Assembly (NCBI GenBank): GCA_963804885.1 | Contig: CAWDSF010000010.1 | Location: 248,001-312,000 of the forward strand | Source of the DNA: PALSA-1004 sp963804885 | Lineage (GTDB): Bacteria; Pseudomonadota; Gammaproteobacteria; Burkholderiales; SG8-41 | DNA: 64,000 nucleotides | Direction of reading: 5' to 3' | Part shown: positions 42,551 to 51,272 of the stretch, in pieces | Layout of the letters: every line of letters begins with the position of its first letter | How positions within the stretch are numbered: the stretch's first letter is position 1 | Translations under genes and position numbers: made by a program | Notes under the pieces: model-generated | Seen by the model: the letters and a program-made list of their open reading frames with translations, nothing else | Databases searched by the model: none | Told to the model about the DNA's origin: nothing

Positions 42551-43143
42551 AGCGTGCCATTGCGGATGACGCCGACCGCGATGCCCTCGATGGTGAGCGG
42601 CGTGCGGTTGTCGACTTCGATGATTTTGAAATCCGGATTTTCGGGCACGAGCTGCACGTGGTTGCCGCGGCGGCGCAGGCGCTTGACCGTGACTTCATCG
42701 TGCAGCCGCGCCACGACCACCTGGCCCGAGCGCGCTTCATGCGTGCGGTGCACGGCGAGCAGATCGCCGTCGAGGATGCCGGCATCGCGCATGCTCAAGC
42801 CCCGTACCTTCAAGAGGTAATCGGCGCGCGGCTTGAACAATTGCGCATCGACCTGGCAATGCATCTCGATGTTCTCGACCGCCAGCAGCGGGCTGCCCGC
42901 GGCGACGCGCCCGATCAGCGGCAAGCCCGTTTCCGCGGTGAGCCGGATGCCGCGCGAAGCGCCTTCGAGCATTTCGATGGCGCCCTTGCGCGCGAGCGCG
43001 CGCAAATGATCCTCCGCGGCATTCGGCGAATTGAAACCCATCGCGCGGCAGATATCCGCGCGCGTCGGCGGAAAGCCGGAATCCGCGATGAACTCGCGGA
43101 TCATGCGCAAAATCTCCTGCTGGCGTTTGGTCAGTTCTTCCAT
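42547..43143 (-). CDS. lexA: SOS repressor LexA
   Basis: 198-residue repressor of the DNA-damage response, which self-cleaves when bound to RecA filaments. An N-terminal winged helix (EELTKRQQEILRMIREFIAD, FPPTRADICRAMGF) is followed by the Ala82-Gly83 cleavage site in GRVAAGSPLLA and the catalytic dyad Ser117 (GLSMRD) and Lys154 (EVTVKRL). ATG at 43143 follows AAAGG; a TTG 18 bases upstream is less likely. It heads lexA-imuA-imuB-dnaE2 but has no LexA box of its own in the 138 bp upstream. Confidence 0.97.
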   Translation of the reverse strand: MEELTKRQQEILRMIREFIADSGFPPTRADICRAMGFNSPNAAEDHLRALARKGAIEMLEGASRGIRLTAETGLPLIGRVAAGSPLLAVENIEMHCQVDAQLFKPRADYLLKVRGLSMRDAGILDGDLLAVHRTHEARSGQVVVARLHDEVTVKRLRRRGNHVQLVPENPDFKIIEVDNRTPLTIEGIAVGVIRNGTL

Positions 43144-43207
43144 CGCGACCTTTCTATTCAATCAAACAAACGAGCAAGAGACCGGCGGGAAGCTCCCTTT
43201 CCTGGAG

Positions 43208-43249
43208 CCCATAACATGATGAAACGCACACGTGTTTCACATGTATGGG
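43208..43249. repeat. 42-bp palindrome related to the imuA element ends
   Basis: CCCATAACATGATGAAAC (43208-43225) faces GTTTCACATGTATGGG (43234-43249). The arm TAACATGATGAAACGC matches the left end of the 392-bp element (TAACATCATGAAACGC) at 15 of 16 bases. It looks like two element ends joined head to head with the centre lost. It lies between the small SOS gene and lexA, where it may act as a terminator or mRNA boundary. Confidence 0.65.
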
Positions 43250-43281
43250 TTCCCCGGCCCCTCTTTCGTCCACTCGTGCTC

Positions 43282-43701
43282 TTAATGCTGGGCCGAATAC
43301 GTTGCCGTGTCCGACGCGACCTTGCGTCCGCGCATATTGGCGGGCTGCTCGATCTTGCCGAGCTTGGCGAGCCGCACTTCGATCGCGAAGCGCGAACGCT
43401 GGTGCGCGGTCGCGAGCTCGAGGATTTGCTTGCCGGCATCGAACGCGGCGGCGAGCGCCTTGTCTTCATCGTCCGACCACGGCTTGCCGGAATTGGACGG
43501 CGCGTTCTCGGCGGCGGCGGCGCGTTGTTTGCCCGCAGCCGGCGCGGCGGCCGGCGCATCGAGCGCGCGCAAGGCGACGAACAGCGCGCGCACGGTGTCG
43601 GGATGCTGATAAGGACTGTCGGCGCCGAAGGCCTTGCCGGTATGCGGATCGGTACCGTCGGCGAGCTGCTGGAGGATTTTCAGTGCGGCTGCTTTTTCCA
43701 T
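43282..43701 (-). CDS. Small protein with Myb/SANT-like C-terminus behind a LexA box
   Basis: 139 residues, no assigned function. The N-terminal part (KAAALKILQQLADGTDPHTG, then HPDTVRALFVALRALD) is followed by an Ala-rich linker. The C-terminal block KPWSDDEDKALAAAFDAGKQ and RSRFAIEVRLAKLGKIE resembles the short helix-turn-helix tails that recognise DNA in some helicases and regulators. AGGAG precedes the ATG. A perfect LexA box lies 56 bp upstream, so it is predicted to be damage-inducible. It sits just upstream of lexA on the same strand and may be the first gene of the SOS unit. Confidence 0.75.
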   Translation of the reverse strand: MEKAAALKILQQLADGTDPHTGKAFGADSPYQHPDTVRALFVALRALDAPAAAPAAGKQRAAAAENAPSNSGKPWSDDEDKALAAAFDAGKQILELATAHQRSRFAIEVRLAKLGKIEQPANMRGRKVASDTATYSAQH

Positions 43702-43756
43702 GCGGTTTCTCCTGGGTTGTGCCCGTTGCAAGCGACGTTTCGCGGGCTGGAAACGA

Positions 43757-43776
43757 TACTGTAATTATATACAGTA
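43757..43776 (-). promoter_or_regulatory. LexA box (SOS operator)
   Basis: TACTGTAATTATATACAGTA: CTGT-N8-ACAG with an AT-rich core, nearly identical to the enterobacterial consensus. On the minus strand it contains TATAAT (43764-43769), a likely minus-10 box, so bound LexA would block the promoter of the 43282-43701 gene and possibly lexA and imuA-imuB-dnaE2 beyond. Confidence 0.93.
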
Positions 43777-43956
43777 TAGGAGCAGTAACGCGGCGATTGC
43801 AAGCGGGTGTACAAACGCTCCTGCAATCGTTTTGGGTCCGGCCGGCAATGCCCACAATTTAATGTGGCCGCACGATTGCGCCACCACTACTGCTGGTGGA
43901 TGCGGGCGGTAGCGGACGCGGTGGCATAATCGACCGCATAACAAAAGGAGGAGTTC

Positions 43957-44967
43957 ATGCAGATTCGCACTCGTTTATTCGCCGTTATCGCCACCCTGCT
44001 GCTGGCCGTGGGCGCCGGTGCGCGCGCCGAAGTCAGTGAAGTCAGCGTTGCCCAGCAATACGGCGTGAGCTTTCTGCCGCTGATGTGGATGGAGCAGAAC
44101 AAGCTCATTGAAAAGCACGCGAAGGCGCAGGGGCTCGGCGACATCAAGGTCAACTGGGCCAAGCTCGCGGGCCCCGCGGCCATGAACGATGCGCTGCTCT
44201 CAGGCTCGCTTCATTTCAGCTCGGTCGGCGCGCCGTCGCTGATCACGCTGTGGGGCAGGACCAAAGGCAACCTCGGCGTCATGGGCGTATCGGCGCTGAC
44301 GACCTATCCGCTGTATCTCAACGTGCGCAATCCGAACGTGAAGTCGATCAAGGATTTCACCGACAAGGACAAGATCGCGGTGCCCGCGGTCAAGGTGTCG
44401 ACGCAGGCGATCATGCTGCAGATGGCGGCCGAGAAGGCGTTCGGCGAAGGCAATCACTACAAGCTCGACCCCTACACCATCACGCTGTCGCACCCGGACG
44501 GCATGGCGGCGCTGATGTCGAACACCGGCGGGGTCGATGCGCACTTCACGACGTCACCGTTCCACGAGCAGGAATTGAAAATCCCGGGTGTACGCACGCT
44601 GACGACGTCGTACGAAATTCTCGGCGGGCGCGCGACCGCGCTGGTAATTGTCACGTCGACCAAGTTCCGAGACGCGAATCCCAAAACCTATAGCGCATTT
44701 TTTGCCGCGCTCAAAGAAGCGGTGGATGGCATCAACCGCGACAAGAAGGCCGCCGCGCAACGCTATCTCGAGTGGGCGAACGACAAGAAGTCGACGGTCG
44801 ACGAAGTTTATGCGGCGATTTCGAATCCCGATTACGCATATACGCTGACGCCGGAAAAAGTGTTCAAGACCGCCGAGTTCATGGGCAAGATCGGCTCGAT
44901 CAAGGACGTGCCCAAGCGGTGGCAGGACATGTTTTTTCCCGAAGTGCACGACCTGCCCGGCAACTAA
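43957..44967 (+). CDS. NitT/TauT-type ABC transporter substrate-binding protein
   Basis: 336-residue periplasmic receptor of the SsuA/THI5-like (NMT1) family. It has a signal peptide to about residue 24 (VGAGARA), then VAQQYGVSFLPLMWMEQNKL, GSLHFSSVGAPSLITLW and KVSTQAIMLQMAAEKA. Relatives bind aliphatic sulfonates, nitrate, thiamin precursors or aromatic acids. No permease or ATPase is adjacent. The stop TAA touches the ATG of the AtuA-like gene, so the receptor and that enzyme are one operon. AGGAGGAG precedes the start. Confidence 0.87.
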   Translation: MQIRTRLFAVIATLLLAVGAGARAEVSEVSVAQQYGVSFLPLMWMEQNKLIEKHAKAQGLGDIKVNWAKLAGPAAMNDALLSGSLHFSSVGAPSLITLWGRTKGNLGVMGVSALTTYPLYLNVRNPNVKSIKDFTDKDKIAVPAVKVSTQAIMLQMAAEKAFGEGNHYKLDPYTITLSHPDGMAALMSNTGGVDAHFTTSPFHEQELKIPGVRTLTTSYEILGGRATALVIVTSTKFRDANPKTYSAFFAALKEAVDGINRDKKAAAQRYLEWANDKKSTVDEVYAAISNPDYAYTLTPEKVFKTAEFMGKIGSIKDVPKRWQDMFFPEVHDLPGN

Positions 44968-46327
44968 ATGCCGCGCCGTAAGTCCGACGGCACTGCGCAT
45001 AGGCTCGGGCGCCGGTTTTGCCGGCGACCGTCTCGAGCCGGCGGTGATCCTCGCCGAGCGCGGCGGCCTGCAGTATCTCGGTCTCGAGTGTCTCGCCGAG
45101 CGCACGATCGCGCTCGCGCAACTGCGCAAGCTGAAGGAACCCGCCGAAGGCTACGACGTGCTGCTCGCGCGCCGCATGGAATTGCTGCTGCCGGTGATCA
45201 AGAAGAAGCGCGTGCGCTTGATCACCAACATGGGTGCGGCGAATCCAGTTGCGGCGGCCGACCTGATCGTCGAAATCGCCAAGCGCCGCAAGCTCGATAT
45301 CAAAGTCGCGGCGGTCACCGGTGACGACGTATTGAAGCTGATGCGGCCGACCGACCGCGTGCTCGAAACCGGCGGCCCGCTATCCGCGTACAAATGGCTG
45401 GTGTCGGCGAATGCGTATTTGGGTGTCGACGCATTGCTGCCCGCGCTGGCGACCGGGGCCGACATCATCATCACCGGCCGCGTCGCCGATCCGTCGTTGT
45501 TCCTGGCGCCCGCCGCTTATGAATATGGTTGGGAGCCCGACGATCTCGACCGCATGGCGCGCGGCACCGTGATGGGCCATCTGCTCGAGTGCGCGGGCCA
45601 GATCACCGGCGGCTACTGTGCCGATCCCGGCAAGAAAGACATTCCGGATTTCGCGCACATCGGATTTCCGTATGCGGACGTCGATGTTGATGGCAACTGC
45701 GTGATCGGCAAGCCGGATGACACCGGCGGCGCGATCAATCTGATAACCGCCAAAGAGCAATTGCTGTACGAGGTGACCGATCCGCGCGCGTACGTGACGC
45801 CGGATATCACCGCGGACTTTCACGACGGTGCAGATTAAAGCAAGCGGGACGTAATCGCGTCGCCGTATCCGGCGCGACTGGCAAGCCACGCTCGCCGACG
45901 TTGAAAGTCAGCATCGGCTATCACGCGGGTTACGTCGGCGAAGGCGAAATCAGCTATGCGGGCGCCAATGCGTTGCAGCGCGCGCAGCTGGCGGGCGAAG
46001 TCGTGCAGACGCGGTTAAAAGACGAGTTCAAGGAAATGCGCGTCGATTACATCGGCAGCACGTCGCTGCACGGCAAAGCGTTACGACGAGAGCGCGCGGC
46101 CTTATGAAGTGCGGTTGCGCGTGGCCGCGCGCGCCGCGACGCGCGAGAAAGCGGCGCTCGTCGGCGAGGAAGTCGAAGCCTTGTGGACCAACGGGCCGGG
46201 CGGCGGCGGCGGCGCGCGCAAGTACGTGCACGAGCAGGTCGGCGTGATCTCGGGACTCATCGCGCGCGACAAGATCAAAACGGAAGTGACGGTGCGGGAG
46301 TGGCGGCGTGAAAAAGAAACTATATGA
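44968..46327 (+). CDS. AtuA-like (DUF1446) large subunit, four frameshifts
   Basis: 451 residues once four extra bases are removed (near 44991, 45818, 45838 and 46085). The reading is LRIGSGAGFAGDRLEPA at the start, then ERGGLQYLGLECLAERTIAL, a glycine-rich ADIIITGRVADPSLFLAPAA, and VSIGYHAGYVGEGEISYAGA near the C-terminus. DUF1446 proteins belong with AtuA of acyclic terpene utilisation, but the family is broad and the reaction is uncertain. The small partner overlaps its 3' end by 20 bp. Operon with the preceding ABC receptor suggests catabolism of the imported compound. Confidence 0.8.
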
Positions 46328-46620
46328 CTTAGCCCACTGCCGCGCCGGCGACAAGGGCAACACGTCCATCCTGTCGCTGATCGCGTACCGCGACGAAGGA
46401 CTACGCGGTGCTGTGTGAGAACGTCACGGCACAAGCAGTGAAACGCCATCTCGCGCATATCATCCAGGGCAAAGTCACTCGCCACGAGGTGCCGAACGTC
46501 GGCGCGCTGCAATTCGTGTGCAAGCAATCGCTGGGCGGCGGAGTGACGACTTCGCTCGCGATGGACGCGCATGGCAAGAGCCTTTCGTACGCATTGCTCG
46601 AAATGGAAATCGAGATTTAG
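46308..46620 (+). CDS. AtuA-like small subunit, one frameshift
   Basis: 103 residues after removing one base near 46397 (GACGAAGGACTAC). It reads KKKLYDLAHCRAGDKGNTSI, then CENVTAQAVKRHLAHIIQGK and SLGGGVTTSLAMDAHGKSLS, the pattern of the small domain that accompanies or is fused to DUF1446 proteins. It starts at GTG inside the end of the large-subunit gene, consistent with a two-subunit enzyme made by coupled translation. Confidence 0.8.
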
Positions 46621-46654
46621 AGTCTGGCTGCGGCGCTCGATCGGTTTTACCCGG

Positions 46655-47617
46655 CTATTCGCCGCGTATCCCCGCCTGCTTGATCACTCTCGACCACAGC
46701 TCGTGCTCGGCGCGGAGGTGGGCCGCGAATTCTCCCGGCGAACTCCCGACGGCCGTTGAGCCTTCGGCGACCAGGCGCTTCGCCATGTCGGGGGCCTGCA
46801 TTGCTTTAATGGTTTCGCCGGCAAGCTGGTCGATGACGCGCTTGGGCGTGCGTGCGGGCGCGATCAGGCCGTACCAGTTGAGCACGACCACGCCGGGCAC
46901 TCCGGCCTCGGCCATCGTCGGGATATCCGGCAGCGCCGGCACGCGCGTCGCGGGCGTGACCGCGAGCGCGCGCAAGCGTCCGGCGTTGATGTGGGGAATC
47001 GAGGAAATGATGGTCGGAAAGGATAGCTCGACGTGTCCGCCAACGAGATCGTTGTAGGCCGCCCCCATGCCTTTGAACGGGATGTGGATCATGCGGGTAC
47101 CCGTCGCTATCTGGAACAGCTCGCCGCTCATGTGTATCGGGCTGCCAATGCCGGAAGAGCCGTAATTGAGCTTGCCCGGATTCGCGCGCAGGTACTGCAC
47201 CAGCTCCGCGACCGATTTGACAGGGACGGCCGGATGCACGACGAGCACGTAACCCTGCGCGCTGACCTGCGAGACCGGCGCGAAATCGCGCAGGATATCG
47301 AAGCGCGATTTGTAGAGAATCGGATGCACGATGGTGGTTGCGCTGATCATCATGAGCGTGTGGCCGTCGGGTGTCGCCGCGCCGAGGATTTCAAGGGCGA
47401 TCTGGCTGCCCGCGCCGGGACGGTTGTCGACGACAAAGCTCTGGCCGAGGACGTCGCCCAACCGCTGGCCAAGCCCGCGCGCGACGGTGTCCATGCCGCC
47501 GCCGGCCGAGAGCGGCACGAGCACCCGCACGGCACGGTTCGGATAACTCTGGGCATGCGCTGGCAGCACCATCAGCGTTGCGAGAAGCATCAGCAAACCT
47601 GCCACGCATGTCTTCAT
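46655..47617 (-). CDS. Bug-family (TctC) substrate receptor
   Basis: 320 residues. The signal peptide ends at AHAQ, and SYPNRAVRVLVPLSAGGGMD, VDNRPGAGSQIA, PDGHT and IHIPFKGMGAAYNDLVGG give the Bug pattern. GGGAGC precedes the ATG at 47617. It is 59 bp downstream of a 3-hydroxyacyl-CoA dehydrogenase gene on the same strand, so it may import an acid handled by that enzyme. Convergent with the AtuA-like pair. No TctA/TctB membrane genes are nearby. Confidence 0.9.
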   Translation of the reverse strand: MKTCVAGLLMLLATLMVLPAHAQSYPNRAVRVLVPLSAGGGMDTVARGLGQRLGDVLGQSFVVDNRPGAGSQIALEILGAATPDGHTLMMISATTIVHPILYKSRFDILRDFAPVSQVSAQGYVLVVHPAVPVKSVAELVQYLRANPGKLNYGSSGIGSPIHMSGELFQIATGTRMIHIPFKGMGAAYNDLVGGHVELSFPTIISSIPHINAGRLRALAVTPATRVPALPDIPTMAEAGVPGVVVLNWYGLIAPARTPKRVIDQLAGETIKAMQAPDMAKRLVAEGSTAVGSSPGEFAAHLRAEHELWSRVIKQAGIRGE

Positions 47618-47676
47618 TGTCGTTGCTCCCGCTGTGTCGGGCGAGACTCCGTTCACGTCATGCGAGCGAACGGCGG

Positions 47677-48606
47677 CTACTTGCCGTCGGCTTTCAATAC
47701 CGCAAACGCCTGCTGCAGCACTTTCTCGATGCGCGTTTTTTCTTTCGCGACGCTCTCGTCCGTCCATTCCCAGATGCCGCGCTTGGTTTTCATGCCGATG
47801 TGGCCTTTGGCAACCATGTCTTTCAGGAACTGCGGCGGTTCCTTCTCGCTGTGCAGGCTGGGATACAGTGAGGTGCCGGCAAACAGATTGGTGTCCCAGC
47901 CCGACATTTCCTTTTGGATCATCGGGCCGCATGCCAGGAAGCGAAAGCCGAAGCCATAGCGCACCGCGGTGTCGATACCTTCGGGCGACACTACGCCGTC
48001 CGCCACCAGATACATCGCTTCGCGCATCATCGCGTGCTGCAGGCGGTTGCCGATGAAGCCGGGAATATCCTTGTTCACGCGCACCGGCGCCTTGCCGAGC
48101 GCTTTTTGCTGCGCTTCGAGCGCATCGCCGACTTTCGGATCCGTAAAGTCGGCCTGGATGATTTCGACCAGCGGCACCAGGTGGGCCGGCATGAAGTAAT
48201 GCAGGCCGACCACGCGCGAGCGTGTCTTCAAATGGCGGCCGATGTCGCCGATCGGAAACGTCGAGGTATTGCTGGCGAGCGGAATGTCGGGCCGCGCGAG
48301 CGTTTCGAGCTCGGAAAAAAGTTTTTGCTTGAGCGCGAGATCCTCGGTTGCGGCCTCGATGACGAGATCGACGTCTTTCCACGGGATCGCATCAAGGCTC
48401 GCGTAAGGCTTGACGAGCGCTGCCGCGCTCTCGGGCGCATCAAGTTTCTTGAGGCCGGTTTTGATGCGCGCGGGCAGCGAGCTGCGGGTTTTTTCCGACG
48501 GGCTCATCACGTGCACGTTCCAGTTGCCCGCGGCAAAGATGATGGCGATGTCGCCGCCCATGATGCCGCCGCCGATGATAACTACGTCTTGTTGATTGCC
48601 CGCCAT
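47677..48606 (-). CDS. 3-hydroxyacyl-CoA dehydrogenase family protein
   Basis: 309-residue NAD-dependent dehydrogenase. The Rossmann motif VVIIGGGIMGGD (8-19) opens the protein. LASNTSTFPIGDIGRHL and GLHYFMPAHLVPLVEII hold the family catalytic Ser/His region, and the C-terminal helical domain includes KDIPGFIGNRLQHAMMREA. Single-domain members act on 3-hydroxyacyl-CoA or on free acids such as L-gulonate; substrate cannot be assigned. A Bug receptor follows on the same strand. Confidence 0.88.
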   Translation of the reverse strand: MAGNQQDVVIIGGGIMGGDIAIIFAAGNWNVHVMSPSEKTRSSLPARIKTGLKKLDAPESAAALVKPYASLDAIPWKDVDLVIEAATEDLALKQKLFSELETLARPDIPLASNTSTFPIGDIGRHLKTRSRVVGLHYFMPAHLVPLVEIIQADFTDPKVGDALEAQQKALGKAPVRVNKDIPGFIGNRLQHAMMREAMYLVADGVVSPEGIDTAVRYGFGFRFLACGPMIQKEMSGWDTNLFAGTSLYPSLHSEKEPPQFLKDMVAKGHIGMKTKRGIWEWTDESVAKEKTRIEKVLQQAFAVLKADGK

Positions 48607-48731
48607 GTATTCTCCACGATGAATGCCGCGCCCATGATTGCCGCTCGCTGACGCGCATTATAAGGCGGATTTGCGCGCGCTCTGGCCGCCTGGGATACAC
48701 TCGTGCGACCGAAAATTCTCGGAGCATCATC

Positions 48732-50384
48732 ATGCGTCCGCTGCGTACTTTGATTCCGGCGTCCTGCGTTTTCGCGCTGGCCGCTTTGGCTGCCTGGCCG
48801 CTGTGGGCGCAATTCAATCCCGAGCGAGCCTACCGTCAAAGCGACGCCGTCAGGCAGCACTATCCCGATCCCGCGGTTCGTTTCGATACGCCGGCATTTG
48901 CGCCCGGCAAAACGGATTTCACGTCGCACGCGGAAATGATGGACTTCATCTATGCATTGCAGAAAAACAGCAGCAACGTGCAGGTGCGCATCGCAGGCGC
49001 TTCGCAGGAGGGGCGCGCGATACCGATGCTGATCTTCAGCAATTCCGGCCTGTCGGCGCCCGCCGATCTCATCCGCCTGAACCGGCCCATCGTGTTCCTG
49101 CAGGGCCTGCAACACGGGAACGAGCCTGCCGGCGGCGAGGTCATGCTCGCACTCGCCAAAGACCTGGCGAACGGGCCGCTAAAACCATTGCTCGACAGGA
49201 TTACCGTGATCATCATGCCGCGTTGCAATCCGGACGGCGCGTATTACTTCACGCGCACCCCGGCGCGCGGCATCGACGTCAACCGCGACCACATCAAGAT
49301 GGATCTGCCCGAAACCGTCGCGCTGCATAAGGCAATCAACGAGTTTCAGCCCGAAGTCTTCGTCGACGCGCACGAATTCAGCGTGGCGACGCGCTGGCTC
49401 GAAAAATTCAACAAGATACTTGCTTACGATCTCACGCTGCTCTACGCCACCAACCCCAATGTTCCCGTTGCGTTGACCGCACTTGCCGAGAACCTGTACC
49501 GGCGCAATATCGTGCGCGAGGTCGAGCGCGCCGGGTACACGCATTACTGGTATTTCACGACCTCCTATGATTCCGCCGACAAGAAAGTTTCCATGGGCGG
49601 TACATCGCCGGACATCGGGCGCAATACTTCGGCGCTGCAGAACGCGATCTCTTTCCTGATCGAGACACGCGGCGTCGGCATCGGGCGCGAGGGCTACGCG
49701 CGGCGCGTGCATACCCACCATGTCGCCATTGCCAGCCTGCTCAACATCACCGCCGACAACGCGCCGCAGGTGATGAACGCGGTGCGCGGTGCGCGCAGCG
49801 CCGTCGCGCAGCGGGGCGAAGCGAGCGCGAACGATATTGTGGTGACCTCGAAAAACCCGGTGGTCGCGCAAAAGCTCGCGATGCGCGATCCGCAAACCGG
49901 CGAACTATTGCAGGTAGACGTCGAGTGGGACGATTCGCTCGCGGCGCAGCCCGAACTCGTGCGCAAGCGCCCGTTTGCTTACGTGATGCCGCCGTCGTAC
50001 GGCGACGTCGCGCGGCGGCTGGCTTATTCAGGCGTCGAGGTGAGGCGGCTGCACCAAGCGCTGACGATCGAGGTCGAAACCTATCAGGTGACGGACAAGC
50101 GCGCCGGCAACACGTTTTACGAGGGCCACATCCGCAATGCCGTGACAACGGAGGTGGTGGCAAAACCATTGACCCTGGCCGCCGGCAGCTACGTCTATAC
50201 GATGACGCAGCCCAACGCGAATATCGTCGCGGTAGCTCTCGAACCGGAATCGCCGTCGAGCTTCGTGACGTTCGGCATCATCCCGGTGGACCGCAAAGGG
50301 GCGGGCGGCGCACCGAGCGAGGTGCCGGTCTACCGGCTCATGCAGCCGGTCGCGCTCGACGCGCGCCTGATCGAGCGCGACTGA
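48732..50384 (+). CDS. Exported M14-family zinc carboxypeptidase-like protein
   Basis: 550 residues with a signal peptide (to about AWPLWAQ). The peptidase domain has the zinc ligands His128 and Glu131 in LQHGNEPAGGE, a substrate-site NPDG and NRD, the third ligand His214 in VDAHEFS, and a catalytic-type Glu in FLIETRGVG. A C-terminal region of about 180 residues beyond the catalytic domain has no recognised family. It probably trims peptides in the periplasm or outside the cell. It stands alone on the plus strand among minus-strand genes, 4 bp from the convergent methyltransferase-like gene. Confidence 0.85.
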   Translation: MRPLRTLIPASCVFALAALAAWPLWAQFNPERAYRQSDAVRQHYPDPAVRFDTPAFAPGKTDFTSHAEMMDFIYALQKNSSNVQVRIAGASQEGRAIPMLIFSNSGLSAPADLIRLNRPIVFLQGLQHGNEPAGGEVMLALAKDLANGPLKPLLDRITVIIMPRCNPDGAYYFTRTPARGIDVNRDHIKMDLPETVALHKAINEFQPEVFVDAHEFSVATRWLEKFNKILAYDLTLLYATNPNVPVALTALAENLYRRNIVREVERAGYTHYWYFTTSYDSADKKVSMGGTSPDIGRNTSALQNAISFLIETRGVGIGREGYARRVHTHHVAIASLLNITADNAPQVMNAVRGARSAVAQRGEASANDIVVTSKNPVVAQKLAMRDPQTGELLQVDVEWDDSLAAQPELVRKRPFAYVMPPSYGDVARRLAYSGVEVRRLHQALTIEVETYQVTDKRAGNTFYEGHIRNAVTTEVVAKPLTLAAGSYVYTMTQPNANIVAVALEPESPSSFVTFGIIPVDRKGAGGAPSEVPVYRLMQPVALDARLIERD

Positions 50385-50388
50385 ACGA

Positions 50389-51225
50389 CTATTTCGCCGC
50401 GGCAGGCTTGGCGGCCGCGCGCGTCGCGTGCCAAGGCCCTGCGCTCGCGCCGCGCATCGTGCCTTCGATGTTGTTGCCGTTGACGCGGCCCGTGTATTCC
50501 GTGTTGCCCGCACTGAACGAAATCTGATCGCCGCGCAGCTTGCCGTTGGTGATCGTGACGGGGTTGCCGCCGCCGCGCAAGGTGCCGGTCACGTTCTGAT
50601 AGGTCTGGTTCAGCGCCAGCTCCCCTTTGTCGAGCTGCCAGCTGCCTTCGACCTTCGCCGGCACGATCCACATGTAAGCGGTGCGGCCGTCGAACGATTC
50701 GGTCTGATCCGCTTGCCAGTCGTCCATCGTGAATGCGTGCGATACGATGCGCGTGCCCGGCTTCAAGTCGAGGATTTTCGGGCGCAGCTTGACATTGATC
50801 GTCGGCAGCAGATACATCGTGATCACGGTCGCCTGCGAAAAGTCGCTCTCGAAGAGATCGGCCTTCATGAAGTTCGCTTTGCCGGCGACACCTGCCTTCT
50901 CGGCGTTGCGCTTGGAGAGCTCGACCATGTCCGGGTTGTACTCGATGCCGAGCGCCTTGGCGCCGCGCTTGGCCGCGGCGATCACGGTGCGGCCGTCGCC
51001 GGAGCCGAGATCGATCACGGTATCGGCGGCGGTGACTTTCGTCATGTCGAGCATTTTCGCAATGAGTCCTTCCGGGGTGGGCACCCAGATGACGTCTTTG
51101 CCTTCCTGGCCGACCTGCGGCTCGAACTCCTTGTCCTTTTTCACCGGCTGCGCAGATACGCCCGCCGCGATCAGGCATAGCAGCAGGGTCAGATAGCAGC
51201 GTCGCCGAAATTGTGCAGCCAACAT
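50389..51225 (-). CDS. Exported SAM-methyltransferase-like protein, copy A
   Basis: 278 residues. An N-terminal signal peptide (CYLTLLLCLIAAGVSAQ) precedes a class I methyltransferase fold: motif I VIDLGSGDGRTV (70-81), then LGIEYNPDMVELSKRNAEKA and a YLLPTINVKLRPKIL segment. The last 90 residues are beta-rich with NVTGTLRGGG and YTGRVNGNNIEGTM repeats. SAM is not normally available outside the cytoplasm, so the role is puzzling. AAAGGAG precedes the ATG. A close paralogue lies immediately upstream. Confidence 0.8.
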   Translation of the reverse strand: MLAAQFRRRCYLTLLLCLIAAGVSAQPVKKDKEFEPQVGQEGKDVIWVPTPEGLIAKMLDMTKVTAADTVIDLGSGDGRTVIAAAKRGAKALGIEYNPDMVELSKRNAEKAGVAGKANFMKADLFESDFSQATVITMYLLPTINVKLRPKILDLKPGTRIVSHAFTMDDWQADQTESFDGRTAYMWIVPAKVEGSWQLDKGELALNQTYQNVTGTLRGGGNPVTITNGKLRGDQISFSAGNTEYTGRVNGNNIEGTMRGASAGPWHATRAAAKPAAAK

Positions 51226-51272
51226 GCGAATTTCTCCTTTAACTGATCATGAGTCGGTTGGAAAAACCTGGA

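Noticed and set aside
41664..42569. 301-codon plus-strand frame across imuA and the element
   Set aside because: Antisense to imuA and the repeat; low-quality composition and no start signal.
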